The notes under the pieces were generated by a model that had not been told where the DNA came from, searched no databases, and saw only the letters and a list, made by a program, of their open reading frames with translations. A stretch of DNA of 55,320 nucleotides from an uncultured Oscillospiraceae bacterium (GTDB lineage: Bacteria > Bacillota > Clostridia > Oscillospirales > Oscillospiraceae), in contig CAKTQV010000014.1 in assembly GCA_934597255.1 (NCBI GenBank), forward strand, positions 1 to 55,320, given 5' to 3'. Each line of letters starts with the position of its first letter. Within the stretch, counting starts at the first letter, position 1. Of the stretch, positions 1 through 7,974 are shown piece after piece. A program made the position numbers and the translations under genes.

Positions 1-8
1 GCAGAAAA

Positions 9-39
9 CGTCCCGTGACCGAATTTCGATCACGGGACG
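9..39 (-). terminator. Rho-independent terminator after the OYE remnant
   Basis: A ten-base-pair stem (CGTCCCGTGA with its complement) plus two inner pairs closes a five-base loop. On the minus strand it is followed by TTTT. It lies about 55 bases past the stop of the minus-strand OYE remnant, so it would end that transcript. Confidence 0.7.
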
Positions 40-93
40 CCAAGGTGTACGTTTTTTCACCAATTCCGGGAAAATGACAAAAAATCTCCCGGA

Positions 94-1088
94 TCAGATC
101 TGACTGGCCGCGGCAAACGCCGTGCGGTTGCATTCCCTTACGCTCCCGATCCGGCTGCAGTCGCCGATGAGGAACACCTGTCTGGCACGGTGATAGAAGC
201 GGCAGTCCTGCTCCTGATTCGGCTCCATACCGCCGAGCGCGACCACATCGTCACAGGCAAGAACGTGCTCGCCCTCGCTGTCCGTGTATTTCACGAAGCC
301 CTCGCCGATCTCCGTCGTAGTCGCATTCTTTATGCTGCGGAAGGCGTCTCCGAAGCTGTCCCAGGCTTCCACCACGGTTTCCCGGAAATGCACCGGCGTG
401 GCGTCGTAGGCCAGGCTGTCCCGCCGCGAAAGCCCCGTGACCTTATGTCCCGTTTCGCACAGATACAAGGCCGTCTCCACGCCGCTTTCGCTCCCGCCGA
501 CGACCACAACGTTCTCTCCGAGCTTATCCGCGCTGCCGTAAACGTTCAGCACGTTCCACCGGGCGTTCTCCGCCCCCCGGACGTTCGGCTTTTTGGGCTC
601 GGCGCCCAGCGCAAGAATGACCGCGTCAAAGCCCTCCGACTCGATCATCTCCGGCGACGCCTCCGTGTTCATGCGCACTTCCACCCCGGTCTTGACAAGC
701 TGCTCCTTCAGGTAATCTCTATAGCGGCGCAGCGTCCACTTGAAGCTTGTGTAATCCGTGTGATAAAGCTGCCCGCCAAGCTTCTCCGTTTTTTCAAACA
801 AAACCACCGAATGGCCGCGCTGGCGGCAGAAAAGCGCCGCGCGCATCCCGGCCGGGCCGCCGCCCACGACCGCCACTCTTTTGCTCCGCGTCACGGGTCT
901 CACCAGCTTTTCCAGCTCGTGCTCGATCCCCAGACGCGGGTTTACCGTGCAGCCGGATATTCACGGACCGGTGAGGCTCATGACATGACACTTGTTGCAG
1001 CGCACGCAGGGGACCACGTCCTCGCCGCGGCCGTCCTGCAGCTTTTCATAAAATTCGTAATCCGCCAGAAACAGGCGCGCGCCGCCGA
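94..1088 (-). pseudogene. C-terminal remnant of an OYE-type NADH:flavin oxidoreductase
   Basis: Reading down the minus strand, the fragment begins inside the end of the TIM barrel (IGGARLFLADYEF), continues through the Fe-S cysteines (CVRCNKC, then CTVNP) and then the FAD-binding motif VVGGGPAGM and NAD-binding motif VVVGGSESG of the 2,4-dienoyl-CoA reductase/BaiCD-like family. Roughly the first 330 residues of a normal 640-700-residue protein are missing, and one in-frame TGA at 961-963 interrupts the segment between the third and fourth cysteines. The rest of the frame is open to the natural C-terminus at 94. The missing 5' part is replaced without any gap by a LysR gene on the other strand, which points to a deletion. 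The family is the same as the three intact enzymes at 17956-26898. Translation restart at the ATG at 903 could at most make an FAD/NAD domain of 269 residues. Confidence 0.85.
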
Positions 1089-1092
1089 TCAG

Positions 1093-1998
1093 ATGAAGTC
1101 TTTTATAAAAGCCGCCGAATACCTTAATTTTACAAAGGCGGCCGAGCAGCTTTTTATTACCCAGTCCGCCATATCGCGCCAGATCGGCGCCATGGAGCAG
1201 GAGCTCAGCTGCCGCCTTTTCACGCGCCAGAACAGCCAGATACGCCTCACAGCGGAAGGCAAGCTTCTCTATCACGGCCTGTCGCGTATCTACGCGGACT
1301 ATTCCACGCTTCTGCACACGCTGGCCGACTCAAGCTCCGGTATGTCCGGCGAGCTGAGGCTCGGCATTCTCAACGACCAGATCCTTGACCCGTGGCTCGG
1401 CGAGCTTCTGTCCGATTTCTCGCAGGACCGCCCCAATGTGCGGATCAGCCTTCAGCGGCTTGAGCTGCAGAAGCTCAACGCCGGACTCAGCCAGGGCGAT
1501 CTGGACATTGCAATCACTCTCTTTCGCGGACAGGACGGCCCGGAGGGCTGCGAGCAATATGTCTATGCCCTCGACCAGATGTATCTGGCCGTTCCCAGGC
1601 GTCTTCTTTCCCCCGGCGCCGATCCCGACGCAGAGACGTCCTTTGAGTCCATCCTGGCCACGCTCCCCATGACCATGATCGCGCCGGAAAGCTTTGACAG
1701 CACGCTGACGCCCTTCGCCTGGAACGTTCTGAACAACAAGATCATCCGCACGGAGATACGCTTTGAGCCGGATATGGAGCGTCTCACCGATCTGGTCACC
1801 TCCGGCCTGTATTTCACCGTGGCCAACGAGAGCAACGTCCTTTCGCTGTACCCCGATCTGGTCATGGTCAAGGCGCACCGCTTCGGCCAGCTTCGCAAGG
1901 GCATACGCTGGATGAAGGCATCCGAAAACCCGCTGGTCGGCCAGTTTGTCAGCCTTGTCCAGACGGCCATGCCCTCGCCGCTGATGGACGACCGCTGA
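1093..1998 (+). CDS. LysR-family transcriptional regulator, probably truncated at the start
   Basis: The product (301 residues from this ATG) has an N-terminal winged helix-turn-helix (FTKAAEQLFITQSAISRQI, about residues 14-32) and a LysR substrate-binding domain to residue 301. LysR proteins normally begin about five residues earlier with a pattern like M-x-L-x-Q; here the residues before MKSF (AADQ) come from the opposite strand of the OYE remnant. No ribosome-binding site precedes the ATG. The frame stays open upstream to position 190, but that part is only antisense of the OYE fragment. The likely history is a deletion that removed the divergent promoter, the start of this gene and the 5' half of the OYE gene. 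The regulator may be unexpressed or expressed poorly. Confidence 0.75.
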   Translation: MKSFIKAAEYLNFTKAAEQLFITQSAISRQIGAMEQELSCRLFTRQNSQIRLTAEGKLLYHGLSRIYADYSTLLHTLADSSSGMSGELRLGILNDQILDPWLGELLSDFSQDRPNVRISLQRLELQKLNAGLSQGDLDIAITLFRGQDGPEGCEQYVYALDQMYLAVPRRLLSPGADPDAETSFESILATLPMTMIAPESFDSTLTPFAWNVLNNKIIRTEIRFEPDMERLTDLVTSGLYFTVANESNVLSLYPDLVMVKAHRFGQLRKGIRWMKASENPLVGQFVSLVQTAMPSPLMDDR

Positions 1999-2036
1999 GC
2001 ATTCCATCTTCTCATTGCGCAATGCGAATCTCTCGA

Positions 2037-2065
2037 TTCAGTATCGTGTGCGTTTCCCGTATAAT
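2037..2065 (+). promoter_or_regulatory. Sigma-A promoter of the amidohydrolase gene
   Basis: A perfect TATAAT -10 at 2060-2065 lies 17 bases after a weak -35 TTCAGT at 2037-2042. The start codon follows about 30 bases later. Confidence 0.5.
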
Positions 2066-2096
2066 AGGGCCAAGAATTTTTTGGCGGAGGAACGCA

Positions 2097-3074
2097 ATGA
2101 AAAAAATCGACATATTCAACCACGTTTTGCCCCTGCGGTACTACGAGGAGCTTCGCAAAGCCGGCATGGACCTTCCTCTTGGAAACGTCGTACTTCTCAA
2201 AGACATGGCCGCCCGCGCAGCGGAGGTCGCCGAGCACGAGGATCTTCATCAGCTCCTGACGCTGGTCGCGCCGGAGGATATCGACAAGCCCGACATCGCC
2301 GTCGGAAGCCGTCTGGCCGCCGTGGCCAACGACACCATCGCCGAGATCGTCGCCGAGCGGCCGGATACGTTCCCGGCCGGAATCGGCACCGTGAACCTGC
2401 GGGACATGGACGGCGCGCTGGCCGAGCTTCGGCGCTGCGTGGAACAGCTTGGTTTCCGGGGCGTGCAGATCGCCACGACCTGCGCCGGCGAGGACCTGTC
2501 CGAGGAAAAGTTTCTTCCCTTTTTCGAGGCGATGGCCGGATACGATCTCCCCGTTCTGGTCCATCCCTGCAACGGCCCGCATTCCAAGCCGGACTTCATC
2601 TTCAACTGGCCGCTGGAAACGACCTGGATGATGATCAATCTCTCCACGTCCTCCCTGTTCAGCCGCCTCCCCGGCCTAAAGATCGTGACCCACCATCTCG
2701 GCGCCATGGTCCCCACCTTCCACAACCGCATTTTCACCACCTACCTGCGCGAGGGATTCTTCCAGAGCGGACAAAGCCAGACGGACGCCGAAACGGCTTA
2801 CGCCAATCTCAAGCGCTTTTACTGCGACACCGCCCTGTACGGAGACTGCACCGCCGCCATCGAGGCCGGGCTTGCCTTCTTCGGACTGGAGCATGTCCTT
2901 TTCGGCACGGATTATCCGCTCGACGGCGACCGGGGCGCCAACGGCAGGGGGCAGACCGCCAACACCATCGCCAGCATTGAACGGCTTTCCCTCAGCGAGA
3001 GCGAAAAAGCCGCCGTTTTCTCCCAAAACGCGGTCCGCCTTTTCAGGCTCGGCGCCGCCTGCGCCGGCGCATGA
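2097..3074 (+). CDS. Amidohydrolase 2 (ACMSD-like) family protein
   Basis: The 325-residue product matches the amidohydrolase-2 fold used by ACMSD, gamma-resorcylate decarboxylase and related metal-dependent decarboxylases/hydrolases. Visible landmarks are the N-terminal strand KIDIFNHVLP, the HP after strand 5 (VLVHPCN), the THH segment (IVTHHLGAM) and the C-terminal metal Asp in GTDYPLD. The first histidine of the usual HxH pair is replaced by Phe (FNH), which occurs in part of this family but weakens any specific activity call. The ATG at 2097 is chosen because GGAGG sits seven bases upstream; an earlier in-frame start at 2022 would overlap the promoter. It stands alone between the LysR gene and a bidirectional terminator. 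A role in decarboxylating or hydrolysing a cyclic acid is possible; the substrate is unknown. Confidence 0.8.
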   Translation: MKKIDIFNHVLPLRYYEELRKAGMDLPLGNVVLLKDMAARAAEVAEHEDLHQLLTLVAPEDIDKPDIAVGSRLAAVANDTIAEIVAERPDTFPAGIGTVNLRDMDGALAELRRCVEQLGFRGVQIATTCAGEDLSEEKFLPFFEAMAGYDLPVLVHPCNGPHSKPDFIFNWPLETTWMMINLSTSSLFSRLPGLKIVTHHLGAMVPTFHNRIFTTYLREGFFQSGQSQTDAETAYANLKRFYCDTALYGDCTAAIEAGLAFFGLEHVLFGTDYPLDGDRGANGRGQTANTIASIERLSLSESEKAAVFSQNAVRLFRLGAACAGA

Positions 3075-3122
3075 CCCCACCCCGCCGTGCCCGTGCTCAC
3101 GGGCCGGCTCCCGCCGGATGCG

Positions 3123-3160
3123 GAAAGAAGCGGTCTCTGATACCGGAGACCGCTTCTTTC
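3123..3160. terminator. Bidirectional terminator between convergent genes
   Basis: A perfect 15-bp stem (GAAAGAAGCGGTCTC and its complement) with an 8-base loop separates the plus-strand amidohydrolase gene from the minus-strand kinase gene. The T-rich tract TTCTTTCTTCTT follows on the plus strand. Confidence 0.75.
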
Positions 3161-3193
3161 TTCTTGCTTCACGCCATCGGATCACGCCGCGCG

Positions 3194-4102
3194 TCAGTGC
3201 GCGCCGGCCTCCCCGCCGGGAAAGCGGACGCGCACGCACAGCCGCCCATCCCGGTATTCCGCCGCGATCAAGCCGCCCATCCGCTCCGTCAGCTCCCGAG
3301 CGATGGACAGGCCGAGCCCCATGGAGCCGCTCGCCGATTCGACCGTGAAAAAGCGGTCGAACAGCCGCTCCGCCCGCACGCGGCCGAGCTTTTCCGCCGC
3401 GTTGGAAAATCGTATCTCCCCCTCCTCCGTCAATTCGACGGAGAGATCGCCGTCGGAATAGCGCGCGGCGTTGCCGAGGATGTTGTCGAGCACGCGCCGC
3501 AGCGCGGCGACGTCGAGCCGCCGGACGATCTTTTCCGCGGGGAGACGGACGTCCGGCCCGATGCCGCGCGCCGTAAGCACGCCGTAAAACCCCGCGAGGC
3601 TCTCCTCCAGCGCGTCGTTGAGGCACACCGGCTCACGCGCCGGCTCGTCCGACGCGGCGCGGACGACGGAGTATTGCAGCAGCTCCTCCGTCAGCGCGCG
3701 CATGGCGCCGGTGCGTTCGCGGATGACGGCGAGATAGCGCCGGGACTCGTCCGAGTGGGGCTGCCGCTCCAGCAGATCCAGATAGCCGCACACCGCCGTC
3801 AGCGGCGTGCGCAGATCGTGGGACAGGTTCGTGACCGCCGCCTTGAGCCCGGCGTCGCCGCTGCGCAGCCGCAGGCGCTCCTGCCGGAGCGCCCGGAGCT
3901 GTGCGTTGAGCCTTGAGGCGAGCGCCCGGGCCGCCCTCCCGCCGCCCGAAGCCAGGATCGGCGTATTCGTGTCCAGCCGCAGCTTTTCGTCCAGCTGCTC
4001 CGTGATCTCCCGGAGACAGCGGCGCAGAGACGCCAGACGCATCCCGAGCACGAGCGCCGTCAGCGCCGCCGCGCCGGCCGACAGAATCCACACGATCTCC
4101 AT
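3194..4102 (-). CDS. Sensor histidine kinase
   Basis: The 302-residue protein has one N-terminal membrane helix (about residues 4-22), a short linker, a dimerisation/phosphoacceptor helix with NLSHDLRTPLTA (about residues 93-104), an N box DNILGNAARYS and a G box GLGLSIA before the C-terminus. It has no obvious extracellular sensor loop, as in intramembrane-sensing kinases that work with ABC exporters. It is the last gene of a response regulator-ATPase-permease-kinase operon, 12 bases after the permease gene. It would phosphorylate the regulator encoded at 5897-6589. The stimulus is not visible; cell-envelope stress or peptide antibiotics would fit the context. Confidence 0.9.
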   Translation of the reverse strand: MEIVWILSAGAAALTALVLGMRLASLRRCLREITEQLDEKLRLDTNTPILASGGGRAARALASRLNAQLRALRQERLRLRSGDAGLKAAVTNLSHDLRTPLTAVCGYLDLLERQPHSDESRRYLAVIRERTGAMRALTEELLQYSVVRAASDEPAREPVCLNDALEESLAGFYGVLTARGIGPDVRLPAEKIVRRLDVAALRRVLDNILGNAARYSDGDLSVELTEEGEIRFSNAAEKLGRVRAERLFDRFFTVESASGSMGLGLSIARELTERMGGLIAAEYRDGRLCVRVRFPGGEAGAH

Positions 4103-4114
4103 GACAGGCTCCTT

Positions 4115-4930
4115 TTATTTCAGATCTTTCCGCCGGAACACCGCGATCCCGGCCGCGCCCGCCAGCAGCACGATGCCCAGCGAGGAGGCGGCGGACAGCA
4201 GCGGACGGCTCAGCTCGCAGTTCGCCAGAAGAATGGCCTGCCCGCTCGGCAGCGCCTCCACCGCAAACTGGAACACATCCCGCAGCACGCCGGAAACGTA
4301 ATAGGGGTTCGGCTGCTCCTCGCCTACCTCGACGCCGTTGGCCGTTATAACGGCCGCGCTCGACATCTCCGGCTCGCTCAGCGCGTTGTAAAGCGAGCTG
4401 CCCGCCATAAGCAGGGCAAAGGTCAGCAAAATGGCGACCACCGCCGAAACGGCCCGGTTCACCGTCAGCATACCGATCAGCGTCAGGATGGCGGCGTTGG
4501 CCGCCGTGAGCAGCAGTATCACGCCCGCGGCCGCCGCCAGCTGTCCCGCCGGCGCGGCGAACCATCCGAAGCGCGCGATCCCGACGGCGCCGCCCAGCGC
4601 CCAGGCCAGCAGAAGAACAAAGCAGCCGGCCGTGACCGTGACCATGGACGCGGCGTATATCGCCCCGCGCGAGTGGCCGGCGATCCGCTTGTTGCGCAGC
4701 GTCCCGTCCTGATACTCCACGCCGAGAAACAGCGCCGTGAACACCGCCTCCGCCACCGGCAGGAAGGGGAACACCTGCAGAAACACCTCGTCAAGCGCCG
4801 TTCCGCCCGCGCTGTCCACCCGGACGCCCAGCGCAAACGCCGCCGACAGCACAAGCACGCCCGCCGCGCACAGCCAGAGCGCCCGGCTGCGGCAAAGACG
4901 GTAAAAATTCGCCCGCAGAAGCTTACTCAT
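4115..4930 (-). CDS. ABC-2 type permease
   Basis: A 271-residue integral membrane protein with about six hydrophobic helices, starting MSKLLRANFYRLCRSRALWLC, typical of ABC-2 permeases of the BcrB/NatB kind. The ATG at 4930 has GGAGGTG six bases upstream; the upstream GTG at 4939 falls inside that ribosome site and is rejected. It overlaps the ATPase gene by eight bases, so the two are translationally coupled. With the adjacent ATPase it should form an exporter that moves a peptide, lipid or drug outwards. Confidence 0.85.
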   Translation of the reverse strand: MSKLLRANFYRLCRSRALWLCAAGVLVLSAAFALGVRVDSAGGTALDEVFLQVFPFLPVAEAVFTALFLGVEYQDGTLRNKRIAGHSRGAIYAASMVTVTAGCFVLLLAWALGGAVGIARFGWFAAPAGQLAAAAGVILLLTAANAAILTLIGMLTVNRAVSAVVAILLTFALLMAGSSLYNALSEPEMSSAAVITANGVEVGEEQPNPYYVSGVLRDVFQFAVEALPSGQAILLANCELSRPLLSAASSLGIVLLAGAAGIAVFRRKDLK

Positions 4931-5837
4931 GGCGTGCACCTCCCATCAGATCCATGTAAAAGCTCTCCAGACTTTCGTCCCGCTCGCTCATGCTGCGGAT
5001 GGCGCAGTTTTCCCTCTGCGCCGCCAGGACCAGCTCCGTGACCGGCACGTCGGTGTAGACGTCCGCGTGCGTATCGTCCGCCACGCTGTATTCCACGCCC
5101 ATTCCGTCGAGCACGCGGACAAGCGCCCCGACGTCGCTCGCCTCCACGCGCACGCACTTGCGGCAGCGCGCTTCCAGCTCCGCGGCGCTCATCTCCCTGA
5201 CCATGCGGCCGCCCTCGATAAAGCCGTAGTGCGTGGCGAGTCGGGCCAACTCGTCCAGAATGTGGCTGGATATCAGCACCGTGACGCCGCGCTGGCGGTT
5301 GAGCTTCAAAATCAGTTCCCGCATTTCAACGATGCCCTGCGGGTCAAGCCCGTTCACCGGCTCGTCCAGCACGAGAAAATCCGGGTCCCCCGCCAGGGCG
5401 ACGGCAATGCCGAGCCGCTGGCGCATTCCTAGGGAAAAGTTCCGCGCCTTTTTCCCGCCGGTATCGCCCAGCCCCACGAGCCGCAGCAGCTCCGGGATCT
5501 CCCCGTCCGACGGAACGCCGAGCACGCGGTTGTGCTGGCGCAGATTCTCCTGCGCCGTCATGTCCAGATAGACCGACGGCGTCTCCACCACCGCGCCCAT
5601 CCGTCGGCGGCTGCGGCCGATGGCCGCGTCGGCGTTTCCGATGCCGTAAAGCTCATAGCTCCCGCCGGTCGGCTCCTGCAGACCGCAGATCAGGCGGATA
5701 AGCGTGGTCTTTCCCGCGCCGTTGCGCCCGACGAAGCCGTAGATCGAGCCCTTGGGCACATGCATCGTCAGCCCCCGCAGCGCCGTGAAATTCCGATAGC
5801 GCTTGGCAAGCTCCTTTGTTTCAAGCACATATTCCAT
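4923..5837 (-). CDS. ABC transporter ATP-binding protein (BcrA/CcmA-like)
   Basis: A 304-residue ATPase with Walker A GRNGAGKTT (residues 37-45), signature SLGMRQRLGIA and Walker B FLVLDEPVNGLDP. The roughly 90-residue C-terminal extension is typical of bacitracin/lantibiotic-type ABC-2 exporters. The ATG at 5837 follows AGGAGGTG by seven bases; the in-frame GTG at 5846 lies within that site. It is the second gene of the operon, about 60 bases after the response regulator, and pairs with the following permease. Confidence 0.9.
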   Translation of the reverse strand: MEYVLETKELAKRYRNFTALRGLTMHVPKGSIYGFVGRNGAGKTTLIRLICGLQEPTGGSYELYGIGNADAAIGRSRRRMGAVVETPSVYLDMTAQENLRQHNRVLGVPSDGEIPELLRLVGLGDTGGKKARNFSLGMRQRLGIAVALAGDPDFLVLDEPVNGLDPQGIVEMRELILKLNRQRGVTVLISSHILDELARLATHYGFIEGGRMVREMSAAELEARCRKCVRVEASDVGALVRVLDGMGVEYSVADDTHADVYTDVPVTELVLAAQRENCAIRSMSERDESLESFYMDLMGGARHE

Positions 5838-5896
5838 GTGCTTCACCTCCTTTTGTCTGATAAACGCAGTTTATCCGGCAAAGGTTGAGACAGCGG

Positions 5897-6589
5897 TCAA
5901 GACAGGCGTTGAGATACGGTTGAGCTTTCCGCCCGCAGGCGAAACCCGATGCCCCAGACCGATTCCACATAGTCCCGCCCCGACGCCGCCCGCAGCTTGG
6001 CGCGCAGATGGCTCACATGGGTCTTCAGCGAACTTTCCGTGCAGTCCGGCGTGTCCTCGGCGATCTGTTCCAGAAGCACGGATTTGGCGATCACCTGCCC
6101 CGGATTGCGCATCAGCAGCTTCAGGATCGCGTACTCCGTCCGCGTCAGAGCCACCGGCACGCCGTCCGCGCGCACCTCGTGCGAGGCCGTGTCCACCGTC
6201 AACGAGCCGCAGCTGTAAACGGCGGCCAGCGGCCAGCGGGCATACTCCCGCAGGCGCACGGCGACGCGCGCAAGAAGCTCGCCCGTGTCAAACGGCTTCG
6301 TCAGATAGTCCGCCGCGCCGCCGAGCAGCAGCCCGATCTTGTCCTGCGCCGCCGCTTTGGCGCTGACCACAATGACGGGGATGCCCTGAAGCTGCGGCAG
6401 AAGCTCCTCGCCGCTGAGTCCCGGCAGCATCAGATCGAGCAGCACCAGCGCCGGCCGCTCCTGCCGGAGAAGCAGCAGCGCCTCCGTTCCGGAATAGGCG
6501 CGCCGCACGGCGTAGCCCGCCCGCTCCAGCACCTCCTGCTCCATATTGCCGATGGCCGCATCGTCGTCCACGATCAAAATCTTCTGCAT
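5897..6589 (-). CDS. OmpR/PhoB-family response regulator
   Basis: A 230-residue regulator with a receiver domain (acidic pocket DDD at residues 8-10, phosphoacceptor Asp52 in LLDLMLPG, Lys98 in TKPF) and a C-terminal winged helix (TRTEYAILKLLMRNPGQV; SSLKTHVSHLRAKL; WGIGFRL). The ATG at 6589 has GGGGGA seven bases upstream; the TTG at 6616 has no such site. It is the first gene of a four-gene operon and probably activates its own exporter genes, as in Bce/Bcr modules. No convincing promoter was recognised in the 180 bases upstream. Confidence 0.9.
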   Translation of the reverse strand: MQKILIVDDDAAIGNMEQEVLERAGYAVRRAYSGTEALLLLRQERPALVLLDLMLPGLSGEELLPQLQGIPVIVVSAKAAAQDKIGLLLGGAADYLTKPFDTGELLARVAVRLREYARWPLAAVYSCGSLTVDTASHEVRADGVPVALTRTEYAILKLLMRNPGQVIAKSVLLEQIAEDTPDCTESSLKTHVSHLRAKLRAASGRDYVESVWGIGFRLRAESSTVSQRLS

Positions 6590-6771
6590 GCGCTTTCCCC
6601 CGTCCTGCCCCGTCAAAATCCTGATTTTTCGTAATGGTTATGTTCCCATGTTTTCCGTCCCGCGAAAGCCGCCATCCCGACGCCGCGAGCTCCGGGCGTT
6701 CATGCCGGTTTTGTCCCGGCGGGCCCTTTTTGTATTTCCAGCAGAAGGCCGCGCCGTCCGGCGCCGGTCCT

Positions 6772-7413
6772 TCACGCTTCGGCCTCTCCCGCTTTCAGGC
6801 AAAAGATGCTCTCCTGCAGGCGCTGCAGAAAACGCGCGGCGTGAGCGCCGTCCATCTGGGTGTGATGGAACTGAAACGACAGCCGCAGCGTCGTTTTGAA
6901 AAGGCCCCTGCGATACCGGCCCCAGATGAGAAAGGGGTTATTGAAAATGCCGCTGTTCATGCCCACGGCCCCGTCGATCTCCGTGTCCGTAAGGGCGGAG
7001 GTGCCGATGACCATATCGTCCGTCAAGTCATGGTTTTCGCAGCCTTCCGCCGTCTGCCGCGTCAGGCGCAGATAGTCCGCGCCAAAGCGCGCGAGATCGT
7101 CTGAAAACGGCACGTCGCAGGAGCTGACCTCGCCGGTCCGGTTTTTCACGATGGTGTTGACGGCGATACGGTCATACCGCAGCAGCTCGCGCCCCACCGG
7201 CAGCGTGTAAAACTCCCGGATCCCGCTCGCCGCCCGGCCGATGCACCAGCAAAGCAGCATATTGAACTTCAGTCCCTTCCGGCGGCTGAGCCGGACCAGC
7301 GGCGTCACGTCCAGCGTTTTCAGCAGCGTCACCATCGGGTTCGGCGCATCCATCCACAGGGCGTACGCCTGCGCCCGGCTCGTGTCCGCCGGGTCGACCG
7401 TAATTGGTTTCAT
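6772..7413 (-). CDS. Chloramphenicol acetyltransferase-like protein (CatA family)
   Basis: The 213-residue protein has the length and C-terminal catalytic motif of trimeric CAT enzymes: HHTQMDGAHAARFL, where the second His of HHxxxDG is the general base. Upstream motifs NPFLIWGRY and FNMLLCWC also fit the family. Such genes are common on clostridial chromosomes and many do not give chloramphenicol resistance, so the acceptor is uncertain. It lies 24 bases after a GNAT acetyltransferase gene and may be cotranscribed with it. Confidence 0.8.
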   Translation of the reverse strand: MKPITVDPADTSRAQAYALWMDAPNPMVTLLKTLDVTPLVRLSRRKGLKFNMLLCWCIGRAASGIREFYTLPVGRELLRYDRIAVNTIVKNRTGEVSSCDVPFSDDLARFGADYLRLTRQTAEGCENHDLTDDMVIGTSALTDTEIDGAVGMNSGIFNNPFLIWGRYRRGLFKTTLRLSFQFHHTQMDGAHAARFLQRLQESIFCLKAGEAEA

Positions 7414-7437
7414 ATGTTCGCTCCCGTTTCCCGGCGC

Positions 7438-7956
7438 TCACCGCTGCGCGAGCGTGAGATTCATCCGGTCAAAGTCCACATACTGATCGCCGATCTTGAA
7501 AAAGGCCGGGCAGGTGTACAGCTTCCGGAAGCCGAATTTCTCATACAGGCGGATGGCCCGGGCGTTGTCGCTGCGCACATCCAGCCCGATCTGCTCAAAG
7601 CCGTTTTCCCCGGCGAAGGCCAGTATCCTCTCCATCAGCGCGGGCGCGGCCCCGCTGCCCCACCAACTGCGGCGCACGCTGATCCCGAACTCGCCGCGGT
7701 GGCTCATCCGGCGCGGCAGCCGGTTGAGACTGGACGTGCCGATGATCTCCCCGTCGGCCCAGGCAAGATACTGCGCGTTGTCCGCCGAGCCGGACTGACG
7801 GCGGAGATATTCCTCCTCCTCCCGCACGCCGAGCGGCACGCCCTCCGGCCCGAAGCTGAGATTATCCGTCTCGCCGCCGACCAGCTTCAGATACTCCAGC
7901 AGCGCGGCGGCGTCCTCCGGCCGCGCCCGTTCGATCACAAAACGTTTTTCCTCCAA
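7438..7956 (-). CDS. GNAT-family N-acetyltransferase
   Basis: A 172-residue GNAT protein: beta-strand core with EIIGTSSLNRL, the acetyl-CoA loop region RRSWWGSGAAPALMERIL, LDVRSDNARAIRLYEKFGF near the C-terminus, and a final strand. It resembles RimI/RimJ-type or peptidoglycan-linked acetyltransferases; the acceptor is unknown. The start is TTG at 7956, preceded by GGAGGGAG about eight bases upstream; no in-frame ATG fits better. It follows the DUF998-like gene closely and could share its transcript. Confidence 0.8.
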   Translation of the reverse strand: MEEKRFVIERARPEDAAALLEYLKLVGGETDNLSFGPEGVPLGVREEEEYLRRQSGSADNAQYLAWADGEIIGTSSLNRLPRRMSHRGEFGISVRRSWWGSGAAPALMERILAFAGENGFEQIGLDVRSDNARAIRLYEKFGFRKLYTCPAFFKIGDQYVDFDRMNLTLAQR

Positions 7957-7974
7957 GATTTTTCTCCCTCCGAT

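Noticed and set aside
961..963. TGA as a selenocysteine codon in the OYE remnant
   Set aside because: The gene has lost its first half anyway, no convincing SECIS-like hairpin follows, and this position is not a cysteine in the intact relatives.
190..1092. Long plus-strand open frame leading into the LysR gene (602-residue fusion)
   Set aside because: The upstream part is antisense of the OYE remnant with no recognisable domain and no ribosome site; only the part from 1093 is LysR-like.
6772..7413. Calling this a chloramphenicol resistance gene
   Set aside because: The fold and catalytic motif fit the CAT family, but many chromosomal clostridial members have no proven activity on chloramphenicol.
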